64,000 bases of DNA from Paragonimus westermani (lineage: Eukaryota > Platyhelminthes > Trematoda > Plagiorchiida > Troglotrematidae), in assembly GCA_008508345.1 (NCBI GenBank), contig QNGE01001233.1, positions 103,292-167,291 of the forward strand. Direction: 5' to 3'. Under the pieces are notes generated by a model, which did no database searches, was not told the DNA's origin, and saw nothing but the letters and a program-made list of their open reading frames with translations. Position 1 is the first letter of the stretch. Every line of letters begins with the position of its first letter. This document shows positions 47,101 through 57,899 of the stretch, piece after piece. The position numbers and the translations under genes were made by a program.

Positions 47101-50100
47101 ACGTCCAAAAATGGCATGCGGTAATCAGTTTCTTGTCTCGAAACGGAACTGACAAACTCTGACAACAGCGAAGCTCGAGTTCAATGCTTTCTTCAGAAGA
47201 GGCCCTTCGGAGAGTCCATCTGAAAATTGCGTTAAACTGTGAGTTGTGTTCAACTTGATGTGAAAATTCACGCAACATCGTAGCGCACGCCAACCCTGCT
47301 TATTAAAGTTGCTATATTTTCGCAGCTGTAAAATGTTAGTAGTTCACCTATTCCAAGATGTGACCTATGTAGATTCCGAATTTTTGTTCCGTGCGATCCC
47401 TGCTACTTTCCATACAATTACAAGCATTGCACTTTGGAATTACACATGTCATAAACCTATACAATTGTTGAACGGAACTATTTTCTTGTTTCGTAGAGTA
47501 CAACTAAGCAAGATACGCTCTTTTTAGGTCTACCTGGTTGGTCTACATAAAGTCAAACACACTGGCGGGACATTACAATACATAATCACCGCCTTGAGTG
47601 GTTAAGCCATTTTATGTTATACCATGTCTCTCACGTCCTCGTTGACTTAATATATGAAATTGCAGATGGTTACCAGTAAGTTAACCACCACAGATCAGGT
47701 TAGTCTTACGAACTGGGACTGCTGTGTTTCACAGAGTCGGTTACTGGAGACAGAAGTAGGTGGCGTCCGATCGGACCCATTGGCGTGAATTTTGCCACAA
47801 GATGGCTCAATTGTCTGCAAACTAGGCGTAACTACTGAATGGAGCAGTGAAAACCGAAAGGAAACCTGTATTGCAGATGTCACCTAACGCTCAGTCCAGG
47901 TGTGAGATGTTGTAGTGTAGCGGCAAGGTGTTTATACATTAGGTTTCATTATTTCCCACCCTTACCGACAAACTAGACTTCGTTACCCTTTTGTTTTTCT
48001 CATGGCTGCTTAACATCAGTGTCTACTTTCAAGGACGGTGAGGGTGGTTAAGGGAACGTACAACCAGTACATAGAGATCTACTCGTTATGTTCAACTTTT
48101 GAATCATCCACGTGATTCTCTTTTTATGTTATACATAGAGTTGTAGGGCAGAAATTGTTACCGGAGTGTACGTTAGCCAACGGTACTGTTAGGAATGGAA
48201 GCTCGAACGAACTGGACAACTGGTCCAGCGTATACGGTTTATGGTTGAGCAGCCTGAGTAATTTTGATGACGCTTTTTTTTAATCTTTCTGGACAGGTTA
48301 AGTTGGCCCTATCCATACCTCTGTTAACGACCCAGTATAAAGGGGTTTGAATAGTAGCATGAAACGTAGTTTTTCGAGTATTGTTCGTGATAACCCGACC
48401 CAAAGGATCAAAGCAGCTACGGTGGAATGTACACTCGAGGATCGTCATCGAAAAGTAAACATGGGTTCGACCTTCATGCCTAGATGTTCATGACTAGTGC
48501 AAACTTCGAACCAAAAACTAACCATGCCAATCCAGACCAGTGGGATGTCTACAAGCAGCAATAGGCGTATGGTGCACAATTCGTAATAACTTTAAACAAA
48601 AATGATTCAACGATTCGAATAGACCCATGAGTTCATTAGAAGTCAAAGGTGATTTTTGCGAACAGTGTTTCCGGTTATTCATCATCGGACCAATTACAAC
48701 ATTCTATACCATCATGGTCGTCAAGCGATAAGAAAAAATCAAGAGCAATTAATCACATAACTATGTCAAACGGCTGTGAATTGGACGACAATTAGGTAAC
48801 AAAATTGTCCTCCGGAGTTGTCAAGTGGGTAATGGGGGGCCATGGCAACCGTAGGGTCTGAACAAATTGCTTCTGAGCGCACAGCTGTGGATTGCGTAAC
48901 CGAATTCCGATCGGTTCCGCGGTGGCTAGAATACGAAATTTGACTCCTCTAGATTGACGGCTGGGCAGGCGGTAAATGTGACTAATTGCTCTTGATTTTT
49001 TTCCCGCTTGACAACCATGATGGTAAAAAATGTTATGTAATTGGCCCGATGATGAATAACCGAAAACAGATTGCTCGCCAAAATCACCTTTGGCTTCTAA
49101 AAATGATTCAGTAACTTTTGCGCGCAGAGTCAGGCACGTGAAGTACGGTTGTTTTTAATTCCCAACTCACAATCGCGCGCGTGGTGAGAAATTTAGGTTT
49201 ACTTTCAAACAACGGCTTACTACGTTGTCGCCGGTATAACACCATTTTCTCTACTTGCGGTTGTAGAAAAACTTCACCTTCTGACTGGTGCTTGCGTTCG
49301 AGAAAAGATCCGAATGCTGGATAAAACATGAACGGTCCAATCAAGAGTAGCTGTTACGCGATAATCTTAGTTTCTTATGGAGCCAATCAACGCACTGGCA
49401 CATGAGAAAGCGTCGACTAAGTTAGCACGGGTGTGTATGACGGCCGTGCAGATAGCTGTAGAATACGAAGATGCAAGTATGCATGTACTTCTTAAAAGTC
49501 TGAAAGTAATTTCAACCCATTTGTTGTGTAAGCAGTCAAAATGTGCGTGAAATTAAAGTTTTTTTAATTCTTCAACAATAGCAACAGCTCAATGGATAAG
49601 TCGCACGTGCGTCGCAGAGTGGAACCAGCCTCTCCGGATTGCCTTTGATCAAAACTTACGACTGTTTGTATTCTCATATGTGCAAACCTAACTTCGATGG
49701 CACAACTCCTTTTTCTCGCAATACCTGGTGCATGTGAGCAGTTCACGCTGGCGATTTGAGGTGGAAAATAATTGTTGGTATGGAAGAGCCGAAGAGAAAG
49801 AAAGCCAATAAGTTTGCGTTAAATGACTAACTATTATTGTCTATTATTCGTCAGATATTACATCTGAAAAGTCTGGAAGAGGTAGGATTGCTTAGTAAGC
49901 CATGACCGCCATAAACACAACCAAAGGACCCGTAGGCCAGGGAATACAATGTCAAGAATAGGACAGGATTGTGCAAAATGGTTATTAGAAGCCATGCGTT
50001 TAAATAAACTATTACTAGTGCAAGCACGGCCTCTAATTAAAAGTATCTCAATCGTCACTATCATACGAGCGAGAGTCTCACAGATCTGGTGGGTGAGTTC

Positions 50101-50833
50101 AAACTCTCGTAAGCTCTTCTGAACCATTTGTGTGCTTAAACCGACAAACTTATTCGGTTATACTAAGTGAATACTCTTTCACTCAAACTTATAAATTGTT
50201 TGGTAAGGTCTGTTTTCAATCTCTCGTCAAAATACATTGCGATTAGCAGCTAAGAACTGCTTTCAACCTTCAACACAGTTGCTTTAACCGTATTAACACA
50301 GATCCACTCCAGTTCAGACAAGTTACTGTGTCCACACATTCACAATCCCCTCTGTGTAGGAAATGATCGAACATGGATATCAACGCATACTGATTCTGGA
50401 AGATGACGTACGTTTCGCACCCGCATTTGTACGTAATTTGGCCGAACTGATGGTTGAAGCGGACACGCACGTCCCCGAGTGGGATCTGATCTACGTCGGT
50501 CGTAAACGTATGTCCAAAAATGAGACTCGGGTGCCTCACACCACTCGACTGGCCTATCCGGATTACACTTACTGGACACTGGGCTACGTCTTAAAAAGAA
50601 AAGGGGCGGAGAAGTTGCTCGCACAGGAACCGCTGAAGAAGTTGGTGGCGGTTGACGAGTACTTACCTATTATGTTCAACCGACACCCTCAACGGGACTG
50701 GTTAGAACAGTTTCAGCCGAGGAATCTGATTGCTCTCTCTGCGGAACCACTGTTAGTCGAGCCTCAACGGTATACGGGTGAACGGTACTACGTATCGGAC
50801 ACAGAGGATTCGAAGGTCCTTGGTTCATTTTAG
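44180..50833 (+). CDS. COLGALT: Procollagen galactosyltransferase (GT25 family), two exons
   Basis: Exons 44180-45715 and 50360-50833 give 669 residues. The enzyme transfers galactose from UDP-Gal to hydroxylysine of collagen in the ER. Residues 50-72 form a signal peptide or anchor (MTRLCLKISLIVLLCIAA). The N-terminal transferase domain (about 115-340) has NKAHSLPYFLRGLE and the metal-binding D225-A-D227 in FFFSIDADVILMNP. The GT25 domain (about 432-640) starts at VYFINLLRRSDRR and has FGEIGCFLSHFYLW, then ILILEDDVRF (EDD 526-528), DLIYVGRKRM and VDEYLPIMF. The phase 0 junction is WQ|EMIE, with donor GTTAGT and acceptor GTGTAG. The protein ends LGSF: the ER-retention tetrapeptide of the human enzyme is missing. 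The start is uncertain: a TTTTTTCAG just before Met50 (44327) could be a 3' splice site, which would make Met50 the real start. Confidence 0.95.
46320..47165 (-). mobile_element. Penelope-like element, 5'-truncated, inside the COLGALT intron
   Basis: The minus strand reads MPFLDVVLTCSSKGSLHRRV and YRRETWSGHYLHFHSYV (RT-endonuclease connector, about 47110-47020). Then comes YLFDCFCGSAYIGRSTRRLS and ERLFEHSPEGL (GIY-YIG, with YIG intact, 46640-46560). It continues through FHIVYRASAA, PIAEAVAI, a TGA stop, and LRQPDLCVLKQFVHSLRLPW at about 46335. The RT is missing: the copy begins abruptly at 47165 beside a SINE tail. 5' truncation is the usual form of Penelope insertions. It lies antisense to the host gene. 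Confidence 0.85.
47166..47265 (+). mobile_element. Hammerhead SINE tail fragment
   Basis: Plus-strand sequence AGCGAAGCTCGAGTTCAATG and CTTTCTTCAGAAGAGGCCC, then GAGAGTCCATCTGAA, parallels the 3' half of the SINE: AGCGAAACTCGAGTCTAGTG in copy 1 (reverse strand), then the CTTTTCGAAAGAGGC and GTCTATCTGAA segments. The ribozyme half-site is inactive (GAAG for GAAA, GTT for GTC), and everything upstream is missing. It abuts the truncated 5' end of the Penelope copy, giving a chimeric open frame at 47293-47099 that is not a gene. Confidence 0.6.
48601..48780 (+). repeat. Unnamed dispersed repeat, copy B
   Basis: Related to 32221-32390 and, inverted, to 48973-49115. Compared with copy C it shares ATGATTCA, GTCAAAGGTGATTTT(T/G)GCGA, CGGTTATTCATCATCGG and CAATTA, then CCATCATGG and AAATCAAGAGCAATTA. 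Copies B and C form arms of about 150 bases around a 190-base spacer. Confidence 0.7.
48973..49115 (-). repeat. Unnamed dispersed repeat, copy C (inverted relative to B)
   Basis: Reverse-complement partner of copy B with high identity over about 140 bases. RNA made through both copies (they lie in the COLGALT intron) could fold into a long imperfect hairpin. Confidence 0.7.
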
Positions 50834-50975
50834 ATACTGTAATATGTTTTCACTTAGTCTCAACAAAATTGTTTCAGTGTTAATTCTCACGGGTGATGAC
50901 TGGTTATTTCGTTCAAGATAATTGTTTTAATTTCAATGCATCCATTTTCGAAGCGCACTAAGCACACTATCTTTA

Positions 50976-50981
50976 AATAAA
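50976..50981 (+). terminator. Poly(A) signal of COLGALT
   Basis: AATAAA occurs 143 bases after the COLGALT stop codon, within CTTTAAATAAATAA. It is the first canonical signal after the stop and gives a short 3' UTR. Confidence 0.55.
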
Positions 50982-50989
50982 TAATTTTT

Positions 50990-53900
50990 CTCTGACTGTC
51001 TTTCCACATAAAATGCCGATGTAGCAAGACTTATAAACTTCATGGTAATGGCTTAGGCAATGCTCGAGGCACTTGTAGATAATATGTACATCTGTAGATG
51101 TACCAAACGGCTTGGAAAGAATAGTAGTTCTTAAAAGAACTCGTGTTTGAGAAGTAAGCATCGTAGTGTGTGAAATTAAAGAGTAACGCGAAGGTGACTG
51201 GAGTACCAGAAGTTAGAACAGTAAACGAATCGAGCAAATTCATTACAAACTCACCTTAGCCTACAGCGGACGGTAGTTCACTAAGCTGAAAGGTTAAGTG
51301 CTGATCTACGCTGATCGAAGGATGGAGATCGACATTCCATTCCAAAAACCATAGTGATATTTCGAAGGTAGGTATCGGGCCTGTGCGCTAGTTCGTCCAA
51401 CAAAAACAATCGTTAAGGTGTCCGCTGGTGTGTTCTAGATTGGCTTATACGACTACTGATTGATTCTGGTCTGCAAATCACCGGCTTCCTTGTTGTAAAT
51501 TCAGAGAATTGCCTCCAGAGTAATTAAACGAGCAAATAGGGAACAGATATTACAAGAGACAACGTATGAAAAGAATTCTGTGTCATGTTACAACGTAGAC
51601 ATTTATTATCTTTAAACTAATCCAACAGAACATAACCATAAACAGAGCGTTGAGGCTGGTTTGATCGTCTATCTCTTCAGTCTCGTTATGAGACAATTCC
51701 CCGTGGAAAACTAAAGACAAATCTGACTATGTAACTGAAATCAAGATCTCACGGAGTGTTCAAAATATTGTGTTGAGGGGCCTACGCACTGAGTTAGCTG
51801 TCGTGATGAGTGAGGCACACTTGGAACAAAACATTCAATTCAGGGTCCCATTCGCCTATTGCGATACCCAGATCCTCGTCTCCAGTAAAATGCCTAATAT
51901 AACACAAGCAGTAGTGCTATATTAACCTGCATTCTACTGTCGCTGCTAACGATCGCCCACATTCTGTTGCAGTTTCTCATCTACTGGTACGCTGTCAATT
52001 ATAATTACATGCATATGGCGTTATTTTAGAAGGGTGTTGAAGCAGAAACCAACAGACCAGGGACCCAGTTAGAGAACTCGGTGGCACACGGCTAGCTACT
52101 CTTCACCAAACACAGAATACGTGGGTGGTTTTGAAACAGTAGCAGATATCCTAGAGAACTAGTGCTGTACAAAATGTAAAATGCACTTCACCAGGACTTA
52201 GTTGAACACATTAACTAGTTCAATCAGTCTGATGGTCTAGACGATTTTGTATACACAAAATCAGCCTGTTTACTTTCAACGACTACTCTTTTTATTAAGT
52301 CCAAACGTCAGTTTGATGACGCACAGAAACCTCTTCTCAAAAACTAGATTTGTTTGCTGCAAATTTGCGATCGAGCGTAGATAAGTGTCGCCAGTCATTT
52401 TTCAGGCACACTTCAGCACATAAAAAACCACTGAGAGCGCTATTTGACTGAAATTAGCTGGCTCCTTACTTTCAAAGGGTTTAGAGACATAGGTTCGAAA
52501 ATTCTGGTAAAGCAACAAGCTACTACTGCCGGTCCGCTTAAATTGACCATTAGGAGTCCACAGACTGATTGAAAATAAGTTCGGTGGCATAAAATTGTCG
52601 AAGAACACTGAAATATGGCCATACGTAGTAAGCTCCGCGAATGAAACTGATCTACACGACAGTTTGTATGACTCTAAACAGTTCTGACCAAATTACTCAA
52701 AAGGTAGAATGGTATCAAGCCAACTTACGATAAAACGGTTGTGGCGATGCGTACAATATACACTATCATGTCGTCTTGTAACGGATAGTGCCATTTGAGA
52801 TATGTAATGTGGATGCTCATCAGTGAAATTTTGTGGATGTCTGATCTTAGTATGATGGACTACCGACCTAAAATATCGCAAAACTTACGGCTGAGCTACT
52901 TCAACCTTTGAAGCAGTAATGACTAACTCAACACTTGATACTCTGTGAACATTTTATATAGCAAGTTGATGTTCTCTCACAACCGCGCGTCTTAGATCAG
53001 TTACATTTCTCTAAGCACACTACGTGCACTGTCTTATTGAGTGACCACTGAGGATGTGTGCCGTAGATGTAATATTGTCTGCAGCAGCGATCAAATACAT
53101 TCAGGTGCCAAAAGGTCCGAATATGGGCAATGTAGGTCAGTTGCCAGAAGGATGCACAAGAAGCGGTTAGCAAGGGGGTGCTGCTCTTCAAACGCTCAAC
53201 CAGTCAGCCCAGCGCACCTATCTGACATGACGCCTTCTGTCCGTAAGAGTAACAGGCAATCAGGCGCGTGACCCTAGGGACCACGATACTTATGTCATTT
53301 TAAGCGGGAGATTTGTATCTTATAAAGTAGGCTAGCTGTCTAATTAACCTATAATGAACATATACTTTTGTAAATCTGAATTTCTTTTTCGCACTATTAT
53401 TGCACCATCTTTTTCATTGCTTATGCCAATTAACAAACTGGACGCTGGTCTATAACCAAAGACGCTTTTCATGTGCTTCATTGAACACCATTCACAAGGT
53501 CGCTTGATGTGCTATAAATACGCAAGACCTCCGCTTGTAATTTGACTTCGGACTGAGACGGTAAAAGCCCCCTATCTAAAGACCAGTGTTTGTCCCTTCA
53601 TAGTCTGCTTGGGTATCAGCTTTTCAGGGTTACTACAGTGCCTACAATATCACTGTGTCGTAGGGATGGTTGCAGCTCGATTGTATCCGCTTGGTCTTTC
53701 CATTATATAACATTTTCGTTGGGATCGTTGCATCTAAATTGTATTCGCTTGGTCGTTCCGTGATATAACAGTAGCAAATTTTTCAAGTCGTGTTGCCACA
53801 CGTTTTCTCCTATATATACTCATGAAGCTGAATAGTAAGTACTAAGTACCGTTGTTGGCAACCACCTCTCCACGGTTCACAGAACGTTCCATGTCATGGA

Positions 53901-55115
53901 TGACCGTTTCCTGCCTTATTTTGTGACGGCTCCTCGTCAGCAGTATTGACCAAACACATAATGAAGTCAAGCTACACCCAGTAATCATTTGTATGTGTGT
54001 GGGGACTGTAGAACTGATAAATAGTGGCAGCCTTGGTAAGCTGGGAGACTCGACTAAGAAAAGTGAGTTTTGAAACAGCAATATAAACAACATACCTAGA
54101 TGCTGCTAGCTGAGCTATGAGCTACGCATGGACTCAGTTGCCTAATGTGTCTTACGGAACCCACTAAAAGGCCCAAGGTATTGATTTCGCAAGCAGAATT
54201 TCACAACCAGTTCACGCCGGACTCCATCAGCCCCAACGCTGAACCTATTGCATTTGGGCAGGCTGTTCTTGTCGTTGGTTAGAATCAAGCCAAAGCCTAG
54301 AGATTTCATGACTGGGTCTTTTCTGGAGGAGGAAAATCAACTGTAAAAGAACTCCTGATTAGTTCTCCTGATTCTCATCCTACGGAAAAGCCGATTACTT
54401 TGACTTGACTGCTTAGTGATTTATGTGTACTTACAGTTGGAAATTAAATTCCAAAACCATGCTTCGGTAGAGCCGAATTACTGAATTCAGGTGAGTGGCA
54501 TTATTGTGTCATAAGCGTATGAGGAACTAAAAGGACCTAATGCACTAAATCTATGAGACTTAGATCACAGTCAAGTAATAAGAGGGAGGTTAGACCGAAA
54601 TGTCTCTAGAATCGATTTTCGGACAACCAATGTGCTCACTATGAAGATCGTTTCTTTTTCGGTGTGCGTTGATGGTCAAAAACCAAATTAGGGCTAAAGG
54701 CTATCAAAATGAAATCAGGACAATTAAGCAACGGCTCATATTTTATGCACGTAACTGGCAACAAACGGTTCACAATCTCCTAGCCCTAGTGAAGAAAGTT
54801 GCGTCCATGTCACGCATCAAGGTTAGAAATTCGGCACATGTTGAATGATGTGGACTGATTTATGCGACTATGTTACCCAGTATAAGCCTCGTCAGTAAAC
54901 TGTATGCATTGAACGATACAGTGGCAGATGCTAACTGGAGCCAAACACAAAACTGCATTTCATGGGGCATAAAAATATTACTACACCGACACATAAAGTA
55001 ATCATAAAAGAAGTATATGTTCTTCATCAAAATCAGAAACCGCCTTTCTGACAGAGTGAACATAATGCGACGTAAATTTGGTGCAACCATGTTCGTAAGC
55101 TAAAAATAAATATCC
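50990..55115. other. No recognisable gene
   Basis: Intergenic stretch between COLGALT (plus) and the 3' end of MOCS2 (minus), two convergent genes. No conserved block, RNA gene or matched repeat is visible. Confidence 0.4.
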
Positions 55116-55118
55116 ATT

Positions 55119-55124
55119 TTTAAT
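55119..55124 (-). terminator. Poly(A) signal (ATTAAA) of MOCS2
   Basis: On the minus strand ATTAAA occurs 21 bases after the MOCS2B stop codon. No AATAAA occurs nearby, so this common variant is the likely signal and the 3' UTR would be very short. Confidence 0.45.
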
Positions 55125-55145
55125 ACAGAAAACAATGAAAGTGTG

Positions 55146-57568
55146 TCATTCGACACTATCTCGTTCATTCGGTAAGCGGCAGTAGTGAAGGCATTCCTTG
55201 TTTTGCTTCCAGCGACTGGAGTTGTCCTCGTAGACCTCCTGCATAAAAAAGTTATCAAACAACGACTTGAATTGGGTATTACTTTCTTCCAGATTGGCGC
55301 CCTGGATTTGATGGATTCCAACACATACTGTACTGCATTCAGCGCGGCTGCACGATGTGTGGAGCTAGCAGCAAGAGCAATACTGATCTCCCCAGCACTC
55401 ACAGAGCTGTGTTAACAAATTTGCATGCCAAAAATTATGGTTTCTTAGCCGCTCATTCTGAAGAGCTAACTGCACAAATAAATTGATGTGGACCTACTGT
55501 GGTGACAACAGGCCGGAGAATTTTTGCATTATTAATCAAAAGTACCAACTGCACGGACAAAATTAACACAATCAAAGTGCCTCCGGTGTTCACAGTGCTT
55601 GCATCTGTTAGCCAAAAATGTACACACCTAGCGCCAACCCACTTATGCAACAGCAGATATCAGTGAGTAAATGGCATATTTACTAACGAAAAACAGAGCG
55701 TAGACGACAATTTTGCAAGCCTACCGTGAAATCGCTTTGTTGTGGAAACGTCAGTACGAAATGGTATCATGCCTTTGGGGTCCAAATTGATTTGCGGTGC
55801 TACTCTGATCTCCTTACAATAACAAAAATGAGCAAGGAAACCGGTTGTCATCAACTATCTGTTGCAGTCAATGAAGGATCGTCAACATCTACTATGTTGA
55901 ATATGTTTGAGAAAATTAGTAGGATGTGAAGCTTTCCAAATGAGAGTTCCTCAATCGCAGTAGGTTGACTACGAGGTCTTTGGTGACCTAGAGATTTCAT
56001 TAGCCTGCCTGTGGTAGGAAGCACAAAAAGATTTCACGATACACAGTTGCATATTGCACTTAGATTATTAAGAAAGTCCTCATAACATACGCCATCCGAT
56101 TGTTTGATCGCCTGTCAACCTGCTGTGTGGCGCAAATCGGGGCAAACAAACTCCTCCGATTTGATCACTCATCGACGACGGGCCCAATCCTCCCCAGGTA
56201 GTATTCCGTGTCGATGCCGTCAACAGTGATGTACGCGACCAGTTTTACATTCAGTTCGATATATATTCGGTCTCCGCTCACGATTGCCTCTTTATATTAC
56301 TTTATGCGTACCTGGGACTAGCGATTCAGTGTATTGTGCATTAATAGCCTACAAGATTAAGCAAATTAGTCTTGAAAGCACGGAGAAAAAATGCGGTTGC
56401 TTCTGAGTGTGGTTCCGATAAAATCAGCCAAGATGACTTTCTACTCTGAGGTACAGCAGTAGCAAATGCATCTACTTCCAGACTGACACTGCACAGGTTG
56501 TGCTATATTTAAGCTCCCATACGTACAGGACCACAAGTTCCACGCACCCATAAAACTCTTTATTTTTAACTAAAGTCCATTTGGAAAAGATTATGGACTG
56601 ATTAACGAGACAATGTGTGCAGTAACCTCATATCAATTGAAATTGTGGGCTTCAAAACAGGTTCTGTTAGACGAATCGTGAATAAAATCAACGAGCATGG
56701 AAACAAAAAGCTAGATATCAACTAAGAATCTTAGATATCACGTTGTTCAAGACAACGACATTCAATGTGGAGTCATCTACATGAACGGAAGAAATGAAAA
56801 TGCACTATGTCAAAATATTTTACCAGTCAATTTGTTAGTCCCCGTTAAACATCAGGGACTACAATAGTCACAAGTTAGAAGACAAGGAGTTCCTGGTGGA
56901 GTCAAAACTAGTAGAGAAGCCACATCAGTTTGAAATGGCAATTTTATTATCTACGTCAATGCGGTAGTATGAAATTGGGATTCAGTTAGTCACTCAAGAG
57001 AGAAAACGGGAATAGATTAGTGAAATCTAATGTAAACGTTTGCTAATAAAGGTAAAAAGTTCCTTTCTGGGAATCTAGAAGTCTGTTCTGAGGGGTAGAT
57101 TATAATATGCAAACAGCCACTGCACACTGTAAAAACTAAGGTCACACCTGGAAACTTCACCATAACAAGGTGAACCTTAATGCACGACTGATAAACCATC
57201 TATAAAAGAACTGTGAAAACTCATCCAGTCAACCTACCCCAAGCGGTGCACAACTGCAAGGTGCTGCAAGGTTGGCCATCTGGAACGACATTCAGCTATA
57301 ATATCCTGCAAAACGATTACTGCCATTTTTGAATATGACTCATATTCTAGTCGCAATACTACTTTGCCCGCATCGTAAGCGCGCGTCGTACCTGTTGAAC
57401 AAAATAATAACATGTCAGTGGATAGCAAGCGGTACCAAAAAATGTCGCGATCGCTCCGCATTCTGGGTCGAGCACCTTGGTTATTACCTCACCAGGTTCG
57501 ATTGGATACTCGGTCAAATCCACATAATCCTACCAAGTAATCGTTTTAAAAATTTCACATTTTACCAT
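55146..57568 (-). CDS. MOCS2B: MOCS2B, molybdopterin synthase catalytic (large) subunit
   Basis: The exon chain (minus) is 57568-57566 (ATG only), 57529-57436, 57391-57238, 55406-55283 and 55238-55146: 155 residues, the usual MoaE length. The protein binds precursor Z (cPMP) and, with two thiocarboxylated MOCS2A subunits, inserts two sulfurs to make molybdopterin. MoaE motifs in order: CGAIATFFGTTR (residues 25-36), LRLEYESY, ARSRW-like ECRSRWP, HLAVVHRLG, IALAASSTHRAAALNAVQYV (active-site His-Arg), IKSRAPIWKKEVYED with the conserved lysines, and WKQNKEC. All splice phases agree: G|GT, GG|C, AAA|GAG. Introns are 36, 44, 1831 and 44 nt, with donors GTAAAA, GTACCG, GTAGGT and GTAATA. The 1.8 kb intron holds a dispersed repeat. 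The plus-strand frame at 55185-55415 is antisense. Confidence 0.95.
55950..56310 (+). repeat. Dispersed repeat in the MOCS2B intron (copy of MULE-flanking repeat)
   Basis: About 350 bases match 61420-61765 in the same orientation. Shared pieces are GGTGACCTAGAG / AGTGACCTGGAGG, GCCTGTGGTA / ACCTGTGGTA, TATTAAGAAAGT, GCCATCCGATTGT / GCTGTCCGATTGT, GTGTCGATGCCGTCA / GTGTCGGTGCCGTTCA and GCCTCTTTATATTAC / GTCTTTTTGTATTTTAC. The other copy lies just downstream of the MULE transposase, so this may be a non-autonomous or solo end of that family. Confidence 0.65.
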
Positions 57569-57588
57569 GAGAAGATTTCAGTGACAAC
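57566..57588 (-). promoter_or_regulatory. Intercistronic spacer and split start of MOCS2B
   Basis: On the minus strand, 20 bases separate the MOCS2A stop (57591-57589) from an ATG at 57568-57566. A GTAAAA donor follows this ATG at once. Unspliced, the ATG reads only 12 codons before TAG. Removing 57565-57530 (36 nt, ending TTGGTAG) joins the ATG to GAT TAT GTG and opens MOCS2B. The same acceptor could instead take a spliced leader ending in AUG. Confidence 0.7.
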
Positions 57589-57896
57589 CTAACCACCACT
57601 GAAAGGTGGTAACACGGCTAGCTCACTAGAAGACGTGAATTGATATAAAGCACTGTAATCACTCAAGTCTATCAATTTTTGATCCAAAGCAAGCAGTATC
57701 GATCCACGAAGACGAAGAAGCCTGAAAATGGATGACAGTGCATTAATAACACTTACTTCGGAAACTGCTCAAAGATGGAATTCTGCAGTTGTCCGGCAGT
57801 ACACTCAGCAGGGAGATCAATAATACCACACGATGCACCAACTATTTCTTTGGATTCGCCGAAGAAGAGGGTGGTGATTTGATGCGGTTCACACAT
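57589..57896 (-). CDS. MOCS2A: MOCS2A, molybdopterin synthase sulfur-carrier (small) subunit
   Basis: Exons 57896-57757 and 57721-57589 (minus), joined across a 35-nt intron (GTAAGT...TTTTCAG) within a Lys codon, give 90 residues, against 88 in human MOCS2A. It is a ubiquitin-fold sulfur carrier: its C-terminal glycine becomes a thiocarboxylate (by the MOCS3 sulfurtransferase) and feeds MOCS2B. Visible motifs are ITTLFFGESKEIVGA (first strand and helix, as in LYFAKSxEIxG), CTAGQLQNSIFEQFPKL, LLALDQKLIDLSD, and the C-terminus SELAVLPPFSGG with the obligatory Gly-Gly before TAG. The start Met gives MCEPHQITTLFF, the expected N-terminal length. The MOCS2B start codon lies 20 bases after this stop on the same exon. 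Confidence 0.95.
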
Positions 57897-57899
57897 CAA

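Larger units (their letters stand above)
45716..50359 (+). other. COLGALT intron 1, carrying repeats
   Basis: The 4644-base phase 0 intron runs from GTTAGT to TAG. It contains the Penelope fragment at 46320-47165, a SINE tail at 47166-47265 and the inverted pair of the unnamed repeat at 48601-49115. The rest (47300-48600 and 49120-50350) shows nothing recognisable. It splits the GT25 domain between the SHFYLW and LEDD motifs. Confidence 0.88.

Noticed and set aside
47099..47293. 64-residue minus-strand frame
   Set aside because: Chimera of a SINE tail and the truncated Penelope start; only the Penelope portion has family similarity.
55185..55415. 76-residue plus-strand frame over the MOCS2B exons
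   Set aside because: It is the antisense of MOCS2B, whose motifs and splice phases fit the minus strand perfectly.
57329..57592. 87-residue plus-strand frame over MOCS2
   Set aside because: Antisense to MOCS2B exons and the MOCS2A stop; no motif of its own.
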